Below are positions 31,881-40,513 of a DNA stretch of 64,000 bases, in pieces. Origin of the DNA: Pseudonocardia sp. EC080619-01 (GTDB lineage Bacteria > Actinomycetota > Actinomycetes > Mycobacteriales > Pseudonocardiaceae); assembly GCF_001420995.1 (NCBI RefSeq), contig NZ_CP012184.1, positions 4,944,501-5,008,500 on the forward strand, given 5' to 3'. Made by a program: the position numbers and the translations under genes. The stretch's first letter is position 1, and each line of letters opens with the position of its first letter. The notes below the pieces were generated by a model. It saw only the letters and a program-made list of their open reading frames with translations. It was not told the DNA's origin and made no database searches.

Positions 31881-33320
31881 GGCGCGCAGCGCCACAGGAA
31901 TCCCGCCCACCGGCACCGGCAGCGAGGTGTTGTCCCAGCGCAGCCGGTAGCCCGGGTCGACGGTCCACCGGTACCGCCGCAGCATCTCGTGCAGGACCGC
32001 GGTCACCTCCAGCGTGCCGAAGTGCAGGCCGATGCACTTGTGCACGCCGCCGCCGAACGGGATCCAGGCGTCGCGGTCGGACCGGTCCTCGCGCCGGTCC
32101 GGGCCGAACCGGTCGGGGTCGAAGCGCTCCGGGTCGGTCCAGCAGGAGCGGTCGTAGTGGTTCACCGCCTGGGCGACGACGACCCGGGTGCCCGCCGGCA
32201 CGTGGTGCCCGGCGACCGTGGTGTCACGCACCGCGGTGCGCATGACGACGGGGACCGGCGCGTCCATCCGGAGCGCCTCCTTGATCACCAGGTCGAGCCC
32301 GGTGAGCGAGCGCAGGTCCGCGACGGTCGGCACGGCGTCGCCGATCCGCTCCGCGAGCGCGTCGGACTCGGCGCGGCAGCGCTCCTGCCACTCCGGGTTC
32401 CGCGCCAGGTGGTGCGCGGCGGCGGCCGCGGTCGTCGTCGACGTGTCGTGCGCCGCCATCATCAGGAAGATCATGTGGTTGACGACGTCGTCGTCGGAGA
32501 ACGCCTCACCGTCGTCGGTGCGGGCGTGGCAGAGCGCGGAGAACAGGTCGGTGCCCTCGCCGTTCCGCTTCGCGTCCAGATTGGACCGGAACCAGTCCTC
32601 CAGCAGCGCACGGCCCTGCAGCCCGCGCCGCCACCGTGTCCCGGGGAGGTCCTTGCGCACGAACGAGTTCGCCGCCCGGACGCAGTCCACGAACGCCCGG
32701 TTCACCGCCTCGGCCTCCGGGCCGGAGCGGGCGTCCATGAAGACCGACTGGGCGACGTCCAGGGTCAGCCGCTTCAGCGCCGGGTAGAGACGCATCCGCG
32801 ACGGCCACTGCGGCATCACCTCGCGCAGCACCGGGGTGGTGGCGGCGACGTAGCTCTCGATCCGGGCCGGGGTGAACGCCTCCTGCATGATCCGCCGGTG
32901 GGCCCGGTGCTCGTCGAAGTCGAGCAGCATCAGGCCGCGGTGGAAGAACGCGTCGACGGTCGCCCGCCAGCCCTCCTGGGAGAACGCCTTGTCCCGGTTG
33001 ACCAGCACCTCGCGGGTCGCGGCCGGCCCGGTGACGACGATCGCCCGCCCGGCGGGGGAGCGCATCCACCACACCGGGCCGAGCGCCTCGGTCCGGGCCC
33101 GGGTGAAGCGGTGTCCGAACCGGACGTAGGCCAGCGCGTGGCCGAGCAGCGGCAGGCCGTCGTCGCCGGGGACCTCCCTGGCGTCCCCGGGTGCCGGGCC
33201 GAACGGCGCGGGCCTGCGGCCCTCGGCGCCGGTGCTGAGCAGCGCGTCGTCCAGCCGGTCGGGGGCGGGCAGGGTGAGCACCGACGACCAGCGCTCGCGT
33301 GCGTGCTGCACCAGGCTCAC
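31872..33320 (-). CDS. Cytochrome P450
   Basis: 482 residues from GTG 33320, chosen for GGAGG 7 nt upstream; a longer frame would run into the divergent promoter. The I-helix reads MMAAHDTSTTTAAA, the K-helix ExxR is KEALRMD, and the haem-binding loop FGGGVHKCIGLHFG places the thiolate at C429. It would hydroxylate a hydrophobic substrate using O2 and electrons from a ferredoxin; no ferredoxin gene is adjacent. An N-terminal segment PGDDGLPLLGHALAYVRFG resembles the entry of CYP51/CYP136-like bacterial P450s. Divergent from a TetR gene that likely controls it. Confidence 0.92.
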   Translation of the reverse strand: MSLVQHARERWSSVLTLPAPDRLDDALLSTGAEGRRPAPFGPAPGDAREVPGDDGLPLLGHALAYVRFGHRFTRARTEALGPVWWMRSPAGRAIVVTGPAATREVLVNRDKAFSQEGWRATVDAFFHRGLMLLDFDEHRAHRRIMQEAFTPARIESYVAATTPVLREVMPQWPSRMRLYPALKRLTLDVAQSVFMDARSGPEAEAVNRAFVDCVRAANSFVRKDLPGTRWRRGLQGRALLEDWFRSNLDAKRNGEGTDLFSALCHARTDDGEAFSDDDVVNHMIFLMMAAHDTSTTTAAAAAHHLARNPEWQERCRAESDALAERIGDAVPTVADLRSLTGLDLVIKEALRMDAPVPVVMRTAVRDTTVAGHHVPAGTRVVVAQAVNHYDRSCWTDPERFDPDRFGPDRREDRSDRDAWIPFGGGVHKCIGLHFGTLEVTAVLHEMLRRYRWTVDPGYRLRWDNTSLPVPVGGIPVALRARE

Positions 33321-33348
33321 GGGGGGTGCCTCCTCGCGTTCGACCACC

Positions 33349-33400
33349 GTGTCGGACCTCAAGTTAGACACTTCTTCCGAAACTGTCCAGGAGCTGGACA
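33349..33400. promoter_or_regulatory. Operator candidates between P450 and TetR genes
   Basis: TGTCCAG-gag-CTGGACA (33384-33400) is a perfect 7-3-7 inverted repeat. A looser repeat GTGTC...GACAC (33349-33371) lies beside it. The following TGGCATGCCA (33401-33410) is a further perfect 10-bp palindrome touching the TetR start. Their place in the 89-bp divergent region fits autoregulated repression by the TetR protein. Confidence 0.6.
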
Positions 33401-33409
33401 TGGCATGCC

Positions 33410-33982
33410 ATGATGTCCGTGATGGAACGGCGGACGATGGCGCGGCGGGCGCGCGACGAGCTGCGGGACGAGGTGCTCGACGCCGCCGAACGGCTCGCCG
33501 TCGCGGGGGAGCGGCCCTCGATGCCCGAGCTCGCCCGCCGGGTCGGCGTCAGCAGGCAGACCCTCTACAGCGAGTTCGGCGACCGGGACGGCCTGGCCGC
33601 CGCGCTGGTCCTGCGGGCCACCGGCCGGTTCCTCGACCGCATCGAGACCGCGCTCGACGGGGAGGACGACCTGCACGCCGCATGGGTCGCCGCCGTCGGC
33701 GCGGCGCTGACGGAGGCCGCGGAGAACCCGCTGGTGAAGGCCCTGCTGACCGGTGCGCCGTCGGCGTTCGGGAGCCAGTCCGGGCCCATCGTCGCCGCCG
33801 CGGCCGACCGGGCGGCCGGGTACCTGCGCCGGGTCCGGCCCGGAGCCGCGGACGGCACCGTCCGGCTCGCCGCGCAGACCGCCGCCCGGCTCACCGTCAG
33901 CCACCTGGTCCTGCCGCCCGGGCCCGCGGAGCGCTCCGCGGAGGACATCGCCACCGTCGTCGTCCGGCTGCTGGGGGAGTGA
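33410..33982 (+). CDS. TetR family transcriptional regulator
   Basis: 190 residues. The start is uncertain: ATG codons at 33410, 33413 and 33422 are all in frame and none has a well-spaced ribosome site. The helix-turn-helix is in RPSMPELARRVGVSRQTLYSEFGDRDGLAAAL, and the C-terminal part is the variable ligand domain. It is divergent from the P450 gene with an inverted repeat between them, so it most likely represses the P450 until a ligand binds. Its 3' end is 9 bp from the convergent phosphotransferase gene. Confidence 0.88.
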   Translation: MMSVMERRTMARRARDELRDEVLDAAERLAVAGERPSMPELARRVGVSRQTLYSEFGDRDGLAAALVLRATGRFLDRIETALDGEDDLHAAWVAAVGAALTEAAENPLVKALLTGAPSAFGSQSGPIVAAAADRAAGYLRRVRPGAADGTVRLAAQTAARLTVSHLVLPPGPAERSAEDIATVVVRLLGE

Positions 33983-33991
33983 GCCGGACCG

Positions 33992-35047
33992 TCAGCGGGC
34001 GAGCGGCGCGACCCGCTCCAGGGTCCGCACGGCGGCGTCGTGCAGGTGCTGCCCGACGCCCGGGTCGGCCTGGCCGGCGAGGGCGCGGGCGTGCGTCCCC
34101 TCGATGACGATCGCGAACTTGAACCCGGCGAGCACGGTGTACCAGTCGACGGCCGACGGCTCCCGGTCCCCGGCGTCCGCCCAGGCCCCGACGAGCTCGT
34201 CCCGGCCGGGGAGCCCGCCCGCGGCGGCCAGCGCGGCCCCGGTCAGCGGGTCCGGCCCGCCGTCCGGCCAGGTCACGAGCAGCCAGCCCAGGTCGAGCAG
34301 CGGGTCGCCGACCGTGCACATCTCCCAGTCCACGATTGCCGCGACCCGGGGCCGCACGGGATCCAGCAGCACGTTGTTGAGGTGGTAGTCGCCGTGCACC
34401 AGCCCCGGCGGCGACGGCGGCGGGCGGTGCGCCTCCAGCCACCGCGCGAGCTCCGGGACGTGCGGGAGCCGGTTCCCGCCGTACTCCGGGATCCGGTCGT
34501 AGGACGCCAGGTGGTCGAGCCAGCGCGGCACCTGACGCTCGAGGAAACCGTCGGGCCGCCCGAGGTCGCCCAGCCCGATCGCCTCGTGGTCGACGGCGGC
34601 GAGGCGGGCGAGCGCGGTGGCGGTGTCCGTCGCGGCGGCGGCGCGGGCGGCCGCGTCGTCGCGGTACAGGGCGCCGACCGTCGCACCCGGATTGTCCCCG
34701 TCGACGGCCTCCATCAGGTAGAAGACGACGCCGAGCACGCTCTCGTCGGTGCAGCCCGCGACGAACCCGGGGTGCGGCACGTCGGTGCCGGCGAGCGCCG
34801 ACAGCACCCGCATCTCGCGGGCCAGCGTCGCGTTGCTGGCGGGCCGGGGATGCTCGGGCGGGCGGCGCAGGACGAGGTCGCGGCCGCCCCAGTCCAGGCG
34901 CAGCACCACGTTCTGGGTGCCGCCCCCGATCCGCTCGACGGCGGAGACCGGGCCGTCCGGCAGGCCGGCCCCCCGTCCCCAGGCGGCGACCGCCGCCAGG
35001 TCGACGAGGTCGCGGGGGAGCCAGCCGGGCTGTGTCGTCGTCGGCAC
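33992..35047 (-). CDS. Phosphotransferase of the APH/ACAD10-11 kinase type
   Basis: 351 residues from GTG 35047. GGGTQNVVLRL (41-51) is the nucleotide loop; LVHGDYHLNNVLLD (216-229) gives the catalytic D220 and N225; IVDWEMCTVGDPLLDLGW carries the Mg-binding D240. The layout and the RRPPEHPRPA segment are typical of the kinase domain of ACAD10/ACAD11 and bacterial LvaA rather than drug-modifying APHs. Such kinases phosphorylate the hydroxyl of 4-hydroxyacyl-CoAs. An acyl-CoA ligase and an ACAD are encoded in the same island. A TAATCT -10 element lies 7 nt before the GTG. Confidence 0.82.
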   Translation of the reverse strand: MPTTTQPGWLPRDLVDLAAVAAWGRGAGLPDGPVSAVERIGGGTQNVVLRLDWGGRDLVLRRPPEHPRPASNATLAREMRVLSALAGTDVPHPGFVAGCTDESVLGVVFYLMEAVDGDNPGATVGALYRDDAAARAAAATDTATALARLAAVDHEAIGLGDLGRPDGFLERQVPRWLDHLASYDRIPEYGGNRLPHVPELARWLEAHRPPPSPPGLVHGDYHLNNVLLDPVRPRVAAIVDWEMCTVGDPLLDLGWLLVTWPDGGPDPLTGAALAAAGGLPGRDELVGAWADAGDREPSAVDWYTVLAGFKFAIVIEGTHARALAGQADPGVGQHLHDAAVRTLERVAPLAR

Positions 35048-35054
35048 GCGAGCG

Positions 35055-35060
35055 AGATTA
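35055..35060 (-). promoter_or_regulatory. -10 element of leaderless phosphotransferase gene
   Basis: On the minus strand TAATCT is followed by 7 nt and GTG 35047, with no ribosome-binding site. It is one of the best -10 matches in the window. Confidence 0.5.
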
Positions 35061-35171
35061 CGGCCCGCGGGCCCGCACGTCGCGGCACCGACGCCGACCC
35101 GGCCCCCGGGGCGTTGAAGGAGTCCACAACGACCACCGCGGGAGGAGGGTGACAGCGGTCACCCCGGACGC

Positions 35172-35177
35172 CAGGGT
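35172..35177 (+). promoter_or_regulatory. -10 element of leaderless LLM gene
   Basis: CAGGGT is followed by 6 nt and ATG 35184. No ribosome site is present. The divergent region 35048-35183 shows no clear operator. Confidence 0.4.
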
Positions 35178-35183
35178 GCCGCC

Positions 35184-36227
35184 ATGACCAGCACGCACGA
35201 GACGCCCGCCCGCACCGGACCGGCCTTCGGGCTCTGGTACGACTTCCGCAACCCCGACCCCGGCCGTCCGTTCGGGGCGTTCTACGCGGAGGTCCTGGAC
35301 CAGATCTCGTGGGCCGAGCAGCGGGGACTCGACTCCGTCTGGCTGACCGAGCACCACTTCTGCGACGACGGGTACAGCCCGTCGCCGTTCGTCCTCGGGT
35401 CCGCGATCGCGCAGCGGACGTCCCGCATGCGGATCGGGACCAACCTCATCGTCTCGCCGCTGCACGACCCGGTGCGGCTCGCCGAGGACGCGTCGACCCT
35501 GTCACTGCTCTCCGGCGGCCGGTTCGACCTCGGCGTCGGGCAGGGCTACTGGGCCCGCGAGTTCGACGCGTTCGGCAGGACGCTCACCCACCGGCCCAGC
35601 CTGCTCGAGGAGGGGGTCGAGCTGATCCGCCACGCGTGGTCGGGATCGGCGGAGGGCTACCGGGGGAGGCGCTACACGCTCCCGCCGCTGCCCGTGACGC
35701 CGGTCCCCGAGACACCGCCGCAGCTGCTGGTCGGGGCGATGGCCGACGTCGCGATCGAGCGGGCCGCGCGGATCGCCGACGGGTTCCTGTCCACCCAGAA
35801 CGCCCACCACCGCAGCTACCTCGACGCGGTGCAGCGGCTCGGCCGGCCGGTCGACGACGCCGCGATCTACGCCGGTCAGTGGGCGATCGTCGCCGACGAC
35901 CCCGAGCGCGTCTGGTCCCGGATCGGGGAGCACGCGCTGTACCAGCTCAACGAGTACATCTCCTGGGGCGCGTTCGGACCGCCGGAGAGCACACCGAGGT
36001 TCACCGACCCGGCGCAGATCATCGAGGCGGGCGCGTACCAGCTGATGGACGCCGAGGCCGCGACCACCCACTTCACCGGGCTGCTGCGCGGGACGCCGCA
36101 GATCCGGGACGTGCACTTCTGGGCGATGCTGCCCGGCGAGCCGGTCGAGAGCGGCTCCGAGCGCATCGCCTACCTCTCCGACAAGGTCGTCCCGGCGGTG
36201 CGGGAACGGCTGCGGGCGCGGCCGTGA
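35184..36227 (+). CDS. LLM-class flavin-dependent oxidoreductase
   Basis: 347 residues of the bacterial luciferase-like fold: WAEQRGLDSVWLTEHHFCDDGY, RIGTNLIVSPLHDPVRLAEDASTL (in parts), LSGGRFDLGVGQGYWAREFDAFG. Enzymes of this class use FMNH2 or F420 to oxidise or cleave substrates. It heads a four-gene operon with acyl-CoA ligase, hydrolase and SDR; its stop overlaps the ligase start (GTGA). This points to a monooxygenase step in acid degradation. The cofactor cannot be decided here. Confidence 0.88.
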   Translation: MTSTHETPARTGPAFGLWYDFRNPDPGRPFGAFYAEVLDQISWAEQRGLDSVWLTEHHFCDDGYSPSPFVLGSAIAQRTSRMRIGTNLIVSPLHDPVRLAEDASTLSLLSGGRFDLGVGQGYWAREFDAFGRTLTHRPSLLEEGVELIRHAWSGSAEGYRGRRYTLPPLPVTPVPETPPQLLVGAMADVAIERAARIADGFLSTQNAHHRSYLDAVQRLGRPVDDAAIYAGQWAIVADDPERVWSRIGEHALYQLNEYISWGAFGPPESTPRFTDPAQIIEAGAYQLMDAEAATTHFTGLLRGTPQIRDVHFWAMLPGEPVESGSERIAYLSDKVVPAVRERLRARP

Positions 36228-37768
36228 CCGAGTTGCTGATCACCGAGTTCGCCGACCGGGCCCGGCAGCAGCATCCCGGGCGGCCGATCGTCGGCTACGA
36301 GCACGGCGAGGAGGTGCTCCGCTACGACTACGGCCGCTACCACGACCGGGTCGTGCGGCTGGCGGGTGCGCTGCGCCGGCTGGGGGTGCGGCCGGGCGAC
36401 CGGGTCGGGTCGCTGTGCTGGAACCACCACCGTCACCTGGAGCTCTACGCCGCGGTGCCACTGGCCGGGGCGGTGCTGCACACCCTCAACCTGCGGCTGT
36501 CCGCGGAGGAGATCGCCTACATCGCGGGGCACGCCGACGACCGGCTGATCGTCGCCGACGACGACCTGGTGCACCTGCTCGACGGCGTCCGGCCGGAGCT
36601 GGGCGTCGTCGGCTCCGGTGCCGAGTACGAGGAGCTGGTCGCGCAGGGACCCGCAGTGACCGGGGCCCCGGAGCGGTCCGAGCACGACCTGGCCGTGCTC
36701 TGCTACACGTCCGGGACGACCGGGCGCCCGAAGGGCGTCGGCTACACCCACCGCGGCCTCTACCTGCACACCTTCGGCGCGTGTCTGGCCGACGGGCACG
36801 CGATCTCCGCCCGCGACACCGTGCTGCACGTGGTGCCGCTGTTCCACGCGAACGCCTGGGGCGTGCCGTTCGCGGCCACCATGGCCGGGGCGGCGCAGGT
36901 GCTGCCCGGCCCGCACCCGACCGTCGCGGAGATCGCGTCGATCGTGCAGCGGGAGCGGGTCACCTACCTCGGCATGGTCCCCACGGTCGCGACCGACCTG
37001 CTGGAGCACGTGCGCACCCACGGGACCGACGTCTCCTCGGTCCGCGCGCTCGTCCTGGGCGGGTCGACGCCGTCGACCGCCCTGATCCGCGCGTGGGACG
37101 AGCTCGGCGTCCCGGTGTTCCAGGGCTGGGGGATGACCGAGATCTCGCCGATGGCGACCTTCACCCGCGATCCCGACCCGCCCGGCGACGACGAGGAGCG
37201 GTACCGGAGGACCCGCAGCCAGGGCCGGCTGCTGCCCGGCCTGCAGTGGCGGATCGTCGACGACGAGGGCACGGAGCTGCCCCGTGACGGCGTCGCGTCC
37301 GGCGAGCTGCTGGTCCGCGGGCCGTGGGTCGCGACCTCCTACTACCTGGGCGAGGCGCCCGAACGCTTCGTCGACGGCTGGCTGCGGACCGGCGACGTCG
37401 CCACCATCGATCCCGCGGGGCGGTTGCGGATCGTCGACCGGGCGAAGGACCTGATCAAGAGCGGGGGCGAGTGGATCAGCTCGGTCGCGCTGGAGCAGGC
37501 ACTGCTCGACGATCCCGACGTCGCCGAGGCGGCCGTCGTCGCGGTCCCGCACCGCCGGTGGCAGGAGCGCCCGCTCGCCGTCGTCGTCCTCCACGCCGGA
37601 CGCGACGCGACCGGCGGAGAGGTGCTCACCCGGCTGGGCACCCGGGTGCCGCGGTGGTGGCTGCCCGAGGACGTCGTCCCGGTCGACGCCCTGCCCCGCA
37701 CGAGTGTCGGCAAGACGGACAAACGGCGGCTGCGCTCGCAGTACGCCGGCACCGACGAGAAGGAGTGA
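36224..37768 (+). CDS. AMP-dependent acyl-CoA synthetase/ligase
   Basis: 514 residues from GTG 36224, overlapping the LLM stop. The adenylation P-loop YTSGTTGRPKGVGYTHRG, A5-like GWGMTEISP, A8 RTGDVATIDPAGRL and C-terminal A10 lysine in RTSVGKTDKRRL are all present. It activates a carboxylic acid to the acyl-CoA through acyl-AMP. The medium/long-chain FadD/AlkK-like layout is apparent, but chain length is not readable. Together with the nearby phosphotransferase and ACAD it could start degradation of a hydroxylated acid. Confidence 0.9.
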   Translation: MTELLITEFADRARQQHPGRPIVGYEHGEEVLRYDYGRYHDRVVRLAGALRRLGVRPGDRVGSLCWNHHRHLELYAAVPLAGAVLHTLNLRLSAEEIAYIAGHADDRLIVADDDLVHLLDGVRPELGVVGSGAEYEELVAQGPAVTGAPERSEHDLAVLCYTSGTTGRPKGVGYTHRGLYLHTFGACLADGHAISARDTVLHVVPLFHANAWGVPFAATMAGAAQVLPGPHPTVAEIASIVQRERVTYLGMVPTVATDLLEHVRTHGTDVSSVRALVLGGSTPSTALIRAWDELGVPVFQGWGMTEISPMATFTRDPDPPGDDEERYRRTRSQGRLLPGLQWRIVDDEGTELPRDGVASGELLVRGPWVATSYYLGEAPERFVDGWLRTGDVATIDPAGRLRIVDRAKDLIKSGGEWISSVALEQALLDDPDVAEAAVVAVPHRRWQERPLAVVVLHAGRDATGGEVLTRLGTRVPRWWLPEDVVPVDALPRTSVGKTDKRRLRSQYAGTDEKE

Positions 37769-37773
37769 TCCAC

Positions 37774-38583
37774 ATGGCGTTCCTCGAGGTGGAGGACGGC
37801 AAGCGGGTGTACTACGAGCACCACGCGGGACCGGGGCGCCCGGTCGTGCTGGTGCACGGCTGGGCCGCGGACGCGCACTGCTGGGACACGACCCTCCCGG
37901 CGCTGCTCGCCGCCGGGCACTCGGTCACCGTCCTCGAGCACCGGGCGTGCGGCCGGTCGGACAAGGACATCGCCGACACCTCGATCGGCGCGATCGCCTC
38001 CGACGTCGTCGCGCTCGTCGAGCACCTCGGGCTGCGCGAGCCGGTGCTGAACGGCTGGTCGCTGGGCGGCGCGGTCGTCGTCGAGGCCGCCCGGCGGCTC
38101 GGGGCGAACCTGGGCGGGCTGGTGCTGACCGGCGGGGCGACCCCGCGCTACACCGCCGCGGAGGGCTGGCCGCACGGCGGCACCCCGGACGACGTCGAGG
38201 GCGTGCTGGCCGGGCTGGCCGTGGACCGGCCGGGCACCTTCCGGGCGGTCGCCGACGCGGTGTGCGCGAAGGAGGTGGGGGAGCCGGTCGTGCAGTCGAT
38301 CTGGCTGGCGTTCCTGGCCTGCGGGCCGGGCGCCGACCGCACGCTGCGCGACCTCGCCCACATCGACCAGCGGGAGATCCTGCCGGCCATCGACCGTCCG
38401 GTCCTGCTGCTGTCCGGCCGGGAGGACGGGTTCGTCCCGTTCGACGCCGTGGCCGCGTCGCGCACCCTGTTCCGCGACGCCCGGCTGGTCGAGTTCGGCG
38501 GCGTCGGCCACGCGCCCATGCTGGAGGACGGCGAGACCTACCGCGCCGAGCTGCTGGGCTTCCTGGCGGGCCGGGAGGCCTGA
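37774..38583 (+). CDS. Alpha/beta hydrolase
   Basis: 269 residues from ATG 37774 with AAGGAG 8 nt upstream. The oxyanion motif VLVHGWAAD (25-33), nucleophile S96 in GWSLGG, an acid in SGREDGFVP and the final histidine in VGHAPM form a full triad. It resembles haloperoxidase/ester hydrolase members acting on small esters or lactones. It lies 5 bp after the CoA ligase and 2 bp before the SDR, so it belongs to the same operon. Substrate unknown; lactone or ester opening before CoA activation is a reasonable guess. Confidence 0.87.
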   Translation: MAFLEVEDGKRVYYEHHAGPGRPVVLVHGWAADAHCWDTTLPALLAAGHSVTVLEHRACGRSDKDIADTSIGAIASDVVALVEHLGLREPVLNGWSLGGAVVVEAARRLGANLGGLVLTGGATPRYTAAEGWPHGGTPDDVEGVLAGLAVDRPGTFRAVADAVCAKEVGEPVVQSIWLAFLACGPGADRTLRDLAHIDQREILPAIDRPVLLLSGREDGFVPFDAVAASRTLFRDARLVEFGGVGHAPMLEDGETYRAELLGFLAGREA

Positions 38584-38585
38584 GG

Positions 38586-39332
38586 GTGGGACGGATCTGG
38601 GTGGTCACCGGCGGTACCCGCGGGATCGGCCGCGCCGTCGTCGACCGCGCGCTCGGCGAGGGCGACACCGTCCACGTGCTGGCCCGCACGGTCGATCCCG
38701 GCGACTGGCCGGTGGCGGTCCGGGACCGGGTGGTGGGCGTCCCCGTCGACGTCGCCGACGCCGGCTCGGTCGAACGGGCCGTCGCCGCCGTCGAGGAGGT
38801 CTCGGGTGCGGTCGACGTCGTCGTGCAGGCGGCGGGGGTGCACCGCGGGGGCCGGATCGACCGGCTCGGCGACGAGGCGTGGGACGAGGTGCTGACCACC
38901 AACCTGACCGGGGCGTTCCGGGTCGCGCGGGCCACCCGCCGGCTGCTCTCCGACGGCGGCTGCGTGGTCAACATCGGGGCGGTCGTCGGGCTCCGCGGCT
39001 ATCCCGGCGACGCCGCGTACGGGTCGGCGAAGGCGGGCCTGTCCGGTCTGACCAGCACGCTCGCGATCGAGCTGGCGCCGTACGGCGTGCGGGTCAACCT
39101 GGTCGTCCCGGGGTTCGTGGACACCGACATGACGGCCGGGATCCCGGAGGGGTCCCGCCGGACCGTCGTGGACGGCATCCCGATGGGACGGCCGGGACGG
39201 CCGGAGGAGATCGCCGACGTCGTCTGGATGGTGGCGGGCGCGAGCTACATGACGGGCTCGACGGTCGCCGTCGACGGCGGCCTGCTGGCCTCGTTCGGCG
39301 CGCCGCGCACCCGGCGGTCCGGCCGCGACTGA
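38586..39332 (+). CDS. SDR family oxidoreductase lacking the catalytic serine
   Basis: 248 residues from GTG 38586. The NAD(P) loop VTGGTRGIG (8-16), QAAG in place of NNAG, and YGSAK (Y145, K149) are present. At the usual catalytic serine position the sequence reads NIGAVVG, with alanine at residue 132 by my alignment. It is the last gene of the LLM / ligase / hydrolase operon and ends before a strong bidirectional terminator. It would oxidise a hydroxyacyl intermediate, if active. Confidence 0.87.
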   Translation: MGRIWVVTGGTRGIGRAVVDRALGEGDTVHVLARTVDPGDWPVAVRDRVVGVPVDVADAGSVERAVAAVEEVSGAVDVVVQAAGVHRGGRIDRLGDEAWDEVLTTNLTGAFRVARATRRLLSDGGCVVNIGAVVGLRGYPGDAAYGSAKAGLSGLTSTLAIELAPYGVRVNLVVPGFVDTDMTAGIPEGSRRTVVDGIPMGRPGRPEEIADVVWMVAGASYMTGSTVAVDGGLLASFGAPRTRRSGRD

Positions 39333-39346
39333 TCCCGCCCCCCCGC

Positions 39347-39387
39347 ACGACGGTGCCCCGCAGCGCGCAGCTGCGGGGCACCGTCGT
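39347..39387. terminator. Strong bidirectional terminator
   Basis: Arms 39347-39363 and 39371-39387 pair perfectly over 17 bp (ACGACGGTGCCCCGCAG and its complement) with a 7-nt loop. It separates the convergent SDR and NTF2-like genes. Confidence 0.85.
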
Positions 39388-39394
39388 CGTGGGG

Positions 39395-39802
39395 TCAGGG
39401 GGTGACGAACACCGCGGTCGTGTGCTCGGTGTCCAGGTACTCCTTCACCGACGAGATCTTCCCGTCCCGCACGGTGAACAGGAAGTGGTACAGGTTGTTG
39501 TAGACGCGGCCGTTGCGCAGCTCGGTGTAGGACTCGGTCTCCACCGCGACCCGGTCGCCCTCGGCGGTGAAGGCCAGCGGCGTCAGCCGGATCGCCCCGC
39601 TGGTCGTGGACTCGGCGATCCCGGACACCATGTCCTTGAACCCGGCCCTGTCCTTGGTCCCGGAGATGCCGGGGATGGTCCCCGCGACCCACCAGGTCGC
39701 GTCGTCGGTCATCCGGGACAGGATGCCGTCGACGTCGCCGCTGGTGAACACCTCCATGAACTCGGTGACGGTCTGCTTGTTGCGCTCTTCGGGAGTGCTC
39801 AC
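39395..39802 (-). CDS. SnoaL/NTF2-like protein
   Basis: 135 residues. The cone-shaped alpha+beta NTF2 fold is indicated by FMEVFTSGDVDGILSRMTDDATWWVAG, a central DRVAVETESYTEL and the terminal DGKISSVKEYLDTEHTTAVF. Family members are small-molecule isomerases, dehydratases or binding proteins. It lies 4 bp after the TetR gene and in the same direction as the LLM gene, so LLM-TetR-SnoaL form an operon. Substrate unknown; no catalytic residue can be assigned with certainty. Confidence 0.82.
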   Translation of the reverse strand: MSTPEERNKQTVTEFMEVFTSGDVDGILSRMTDDATWWVAGTIPGISGTKDRAGFKDMVSGIAESTTSGAIRLTPLAFTAEGDRVAVETESYTELRNGRVYNNLYHFLFTVRDGKISSVKEYLDTEHTTAVFVTP

Positions 39803-39806
39803 GAAC

Positions 39807-40433
39807 TCACCTCTTCGACAGCTGGCGGACGACCATGTCCGCGTACCGCTCCGCGATCTCCTCGATCGGCAGCCGGCCGGACGGGTCGAACCACTCGTTG
39901 GGTCCGTTGATCAGGTCGAGCAGGGCCAGGGTCGCCAGCCGGGGGTCCGGGCAGTGGAACTCGCCCGCCTCGACGCCCTCGGCGAGATGCCGGGCGATCC
40001 TGCGCTGGTAGTCACGGCGGTAGGACTGGACGGCCTCCAGGTGCTCCGGCGACAGGGCGCGGAGCTCCCGGCCGGCGACCCACCAGGCGTCGCGGTTGGC
40101 GCCGATGTGCAGGACGTGCGCCCGCACCAGCCGGGCCAGTCGCTCGCCGTGGCCGCCGGCGCCGTCGAGGAGCGGCATCTGCTCGACGATCATGTCGCGG
40201 TCGACGACGTAGATCGCGTGGAGCAGCAGCTCCTCCTTGTTGCGGAAGTGGTGGTAGAGCGACGCCGCCTGCATCCCGGCGGCGTCGGCGAGCGCGCGCA
40301 TGCCCACGCCGTGGTAGCCGTGCTCGCGGAACATCCGGCTGGCCAGGGCCACGATCTCGGCCTTGCGGCTCCCGTGCCGGGCGGGCCCGCGGTGCGCACC
40401 CCGATCGGCGTCCATGACCGGAGACCCTGTCAT
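39807..40433 (-). CDS. TetR family transcriptional regulator
   Basis: 208 residues from ATG 40433, which has GGAGG upstream; ATG 40415 has none. The helix-turn-helix reads MRALADAAGMQAASLYHHFRNKEELLLHAIY, typical of regulators of acyl-CoA and lipid catabolism. It lies between an LLM oxidoreductase (80 bp upstream) and an NTF2-like gene (4 bp downstream). A palindrome CCTAACG-aa-CGTTAGG at 41646-41661, upstream of the LLM gene, is its likely operator. Confidence 0.88.
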   Translation of the reverse strand: MTGSPVMDADRGAHRGPARHGSRKAEIVALASRMFREHGYHGVGMRALADAAGMQAASLYHHFRNKEELLLHAIYVVDRDMIVEQMPLLDGAGGHGERLARLVRAHVLHIGANRDAWWVAGRELRALSPEHLEAVQSYRRDYQRRIARHLAEGVEAGEFHCPDPRLATLALLDLINGPNEWFDPSGRLPIEEIAERYADMVVRQLSKR

Positions 40434-40513
40434 CGCCCCCACCTCCACCGGGCACCGGGACGGCGGACGTGCCGGTGCACGGCCTGCCGGTCCCGCGTAC
40501 CCCGTCGCACTCC

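Noticed and set aside
33400..33402. ATG at 33400 as the TetR start (well placed behind AGGAG)
   Set aside because: It is out of frame with the TetR coding sequence and soon meets nonsense.
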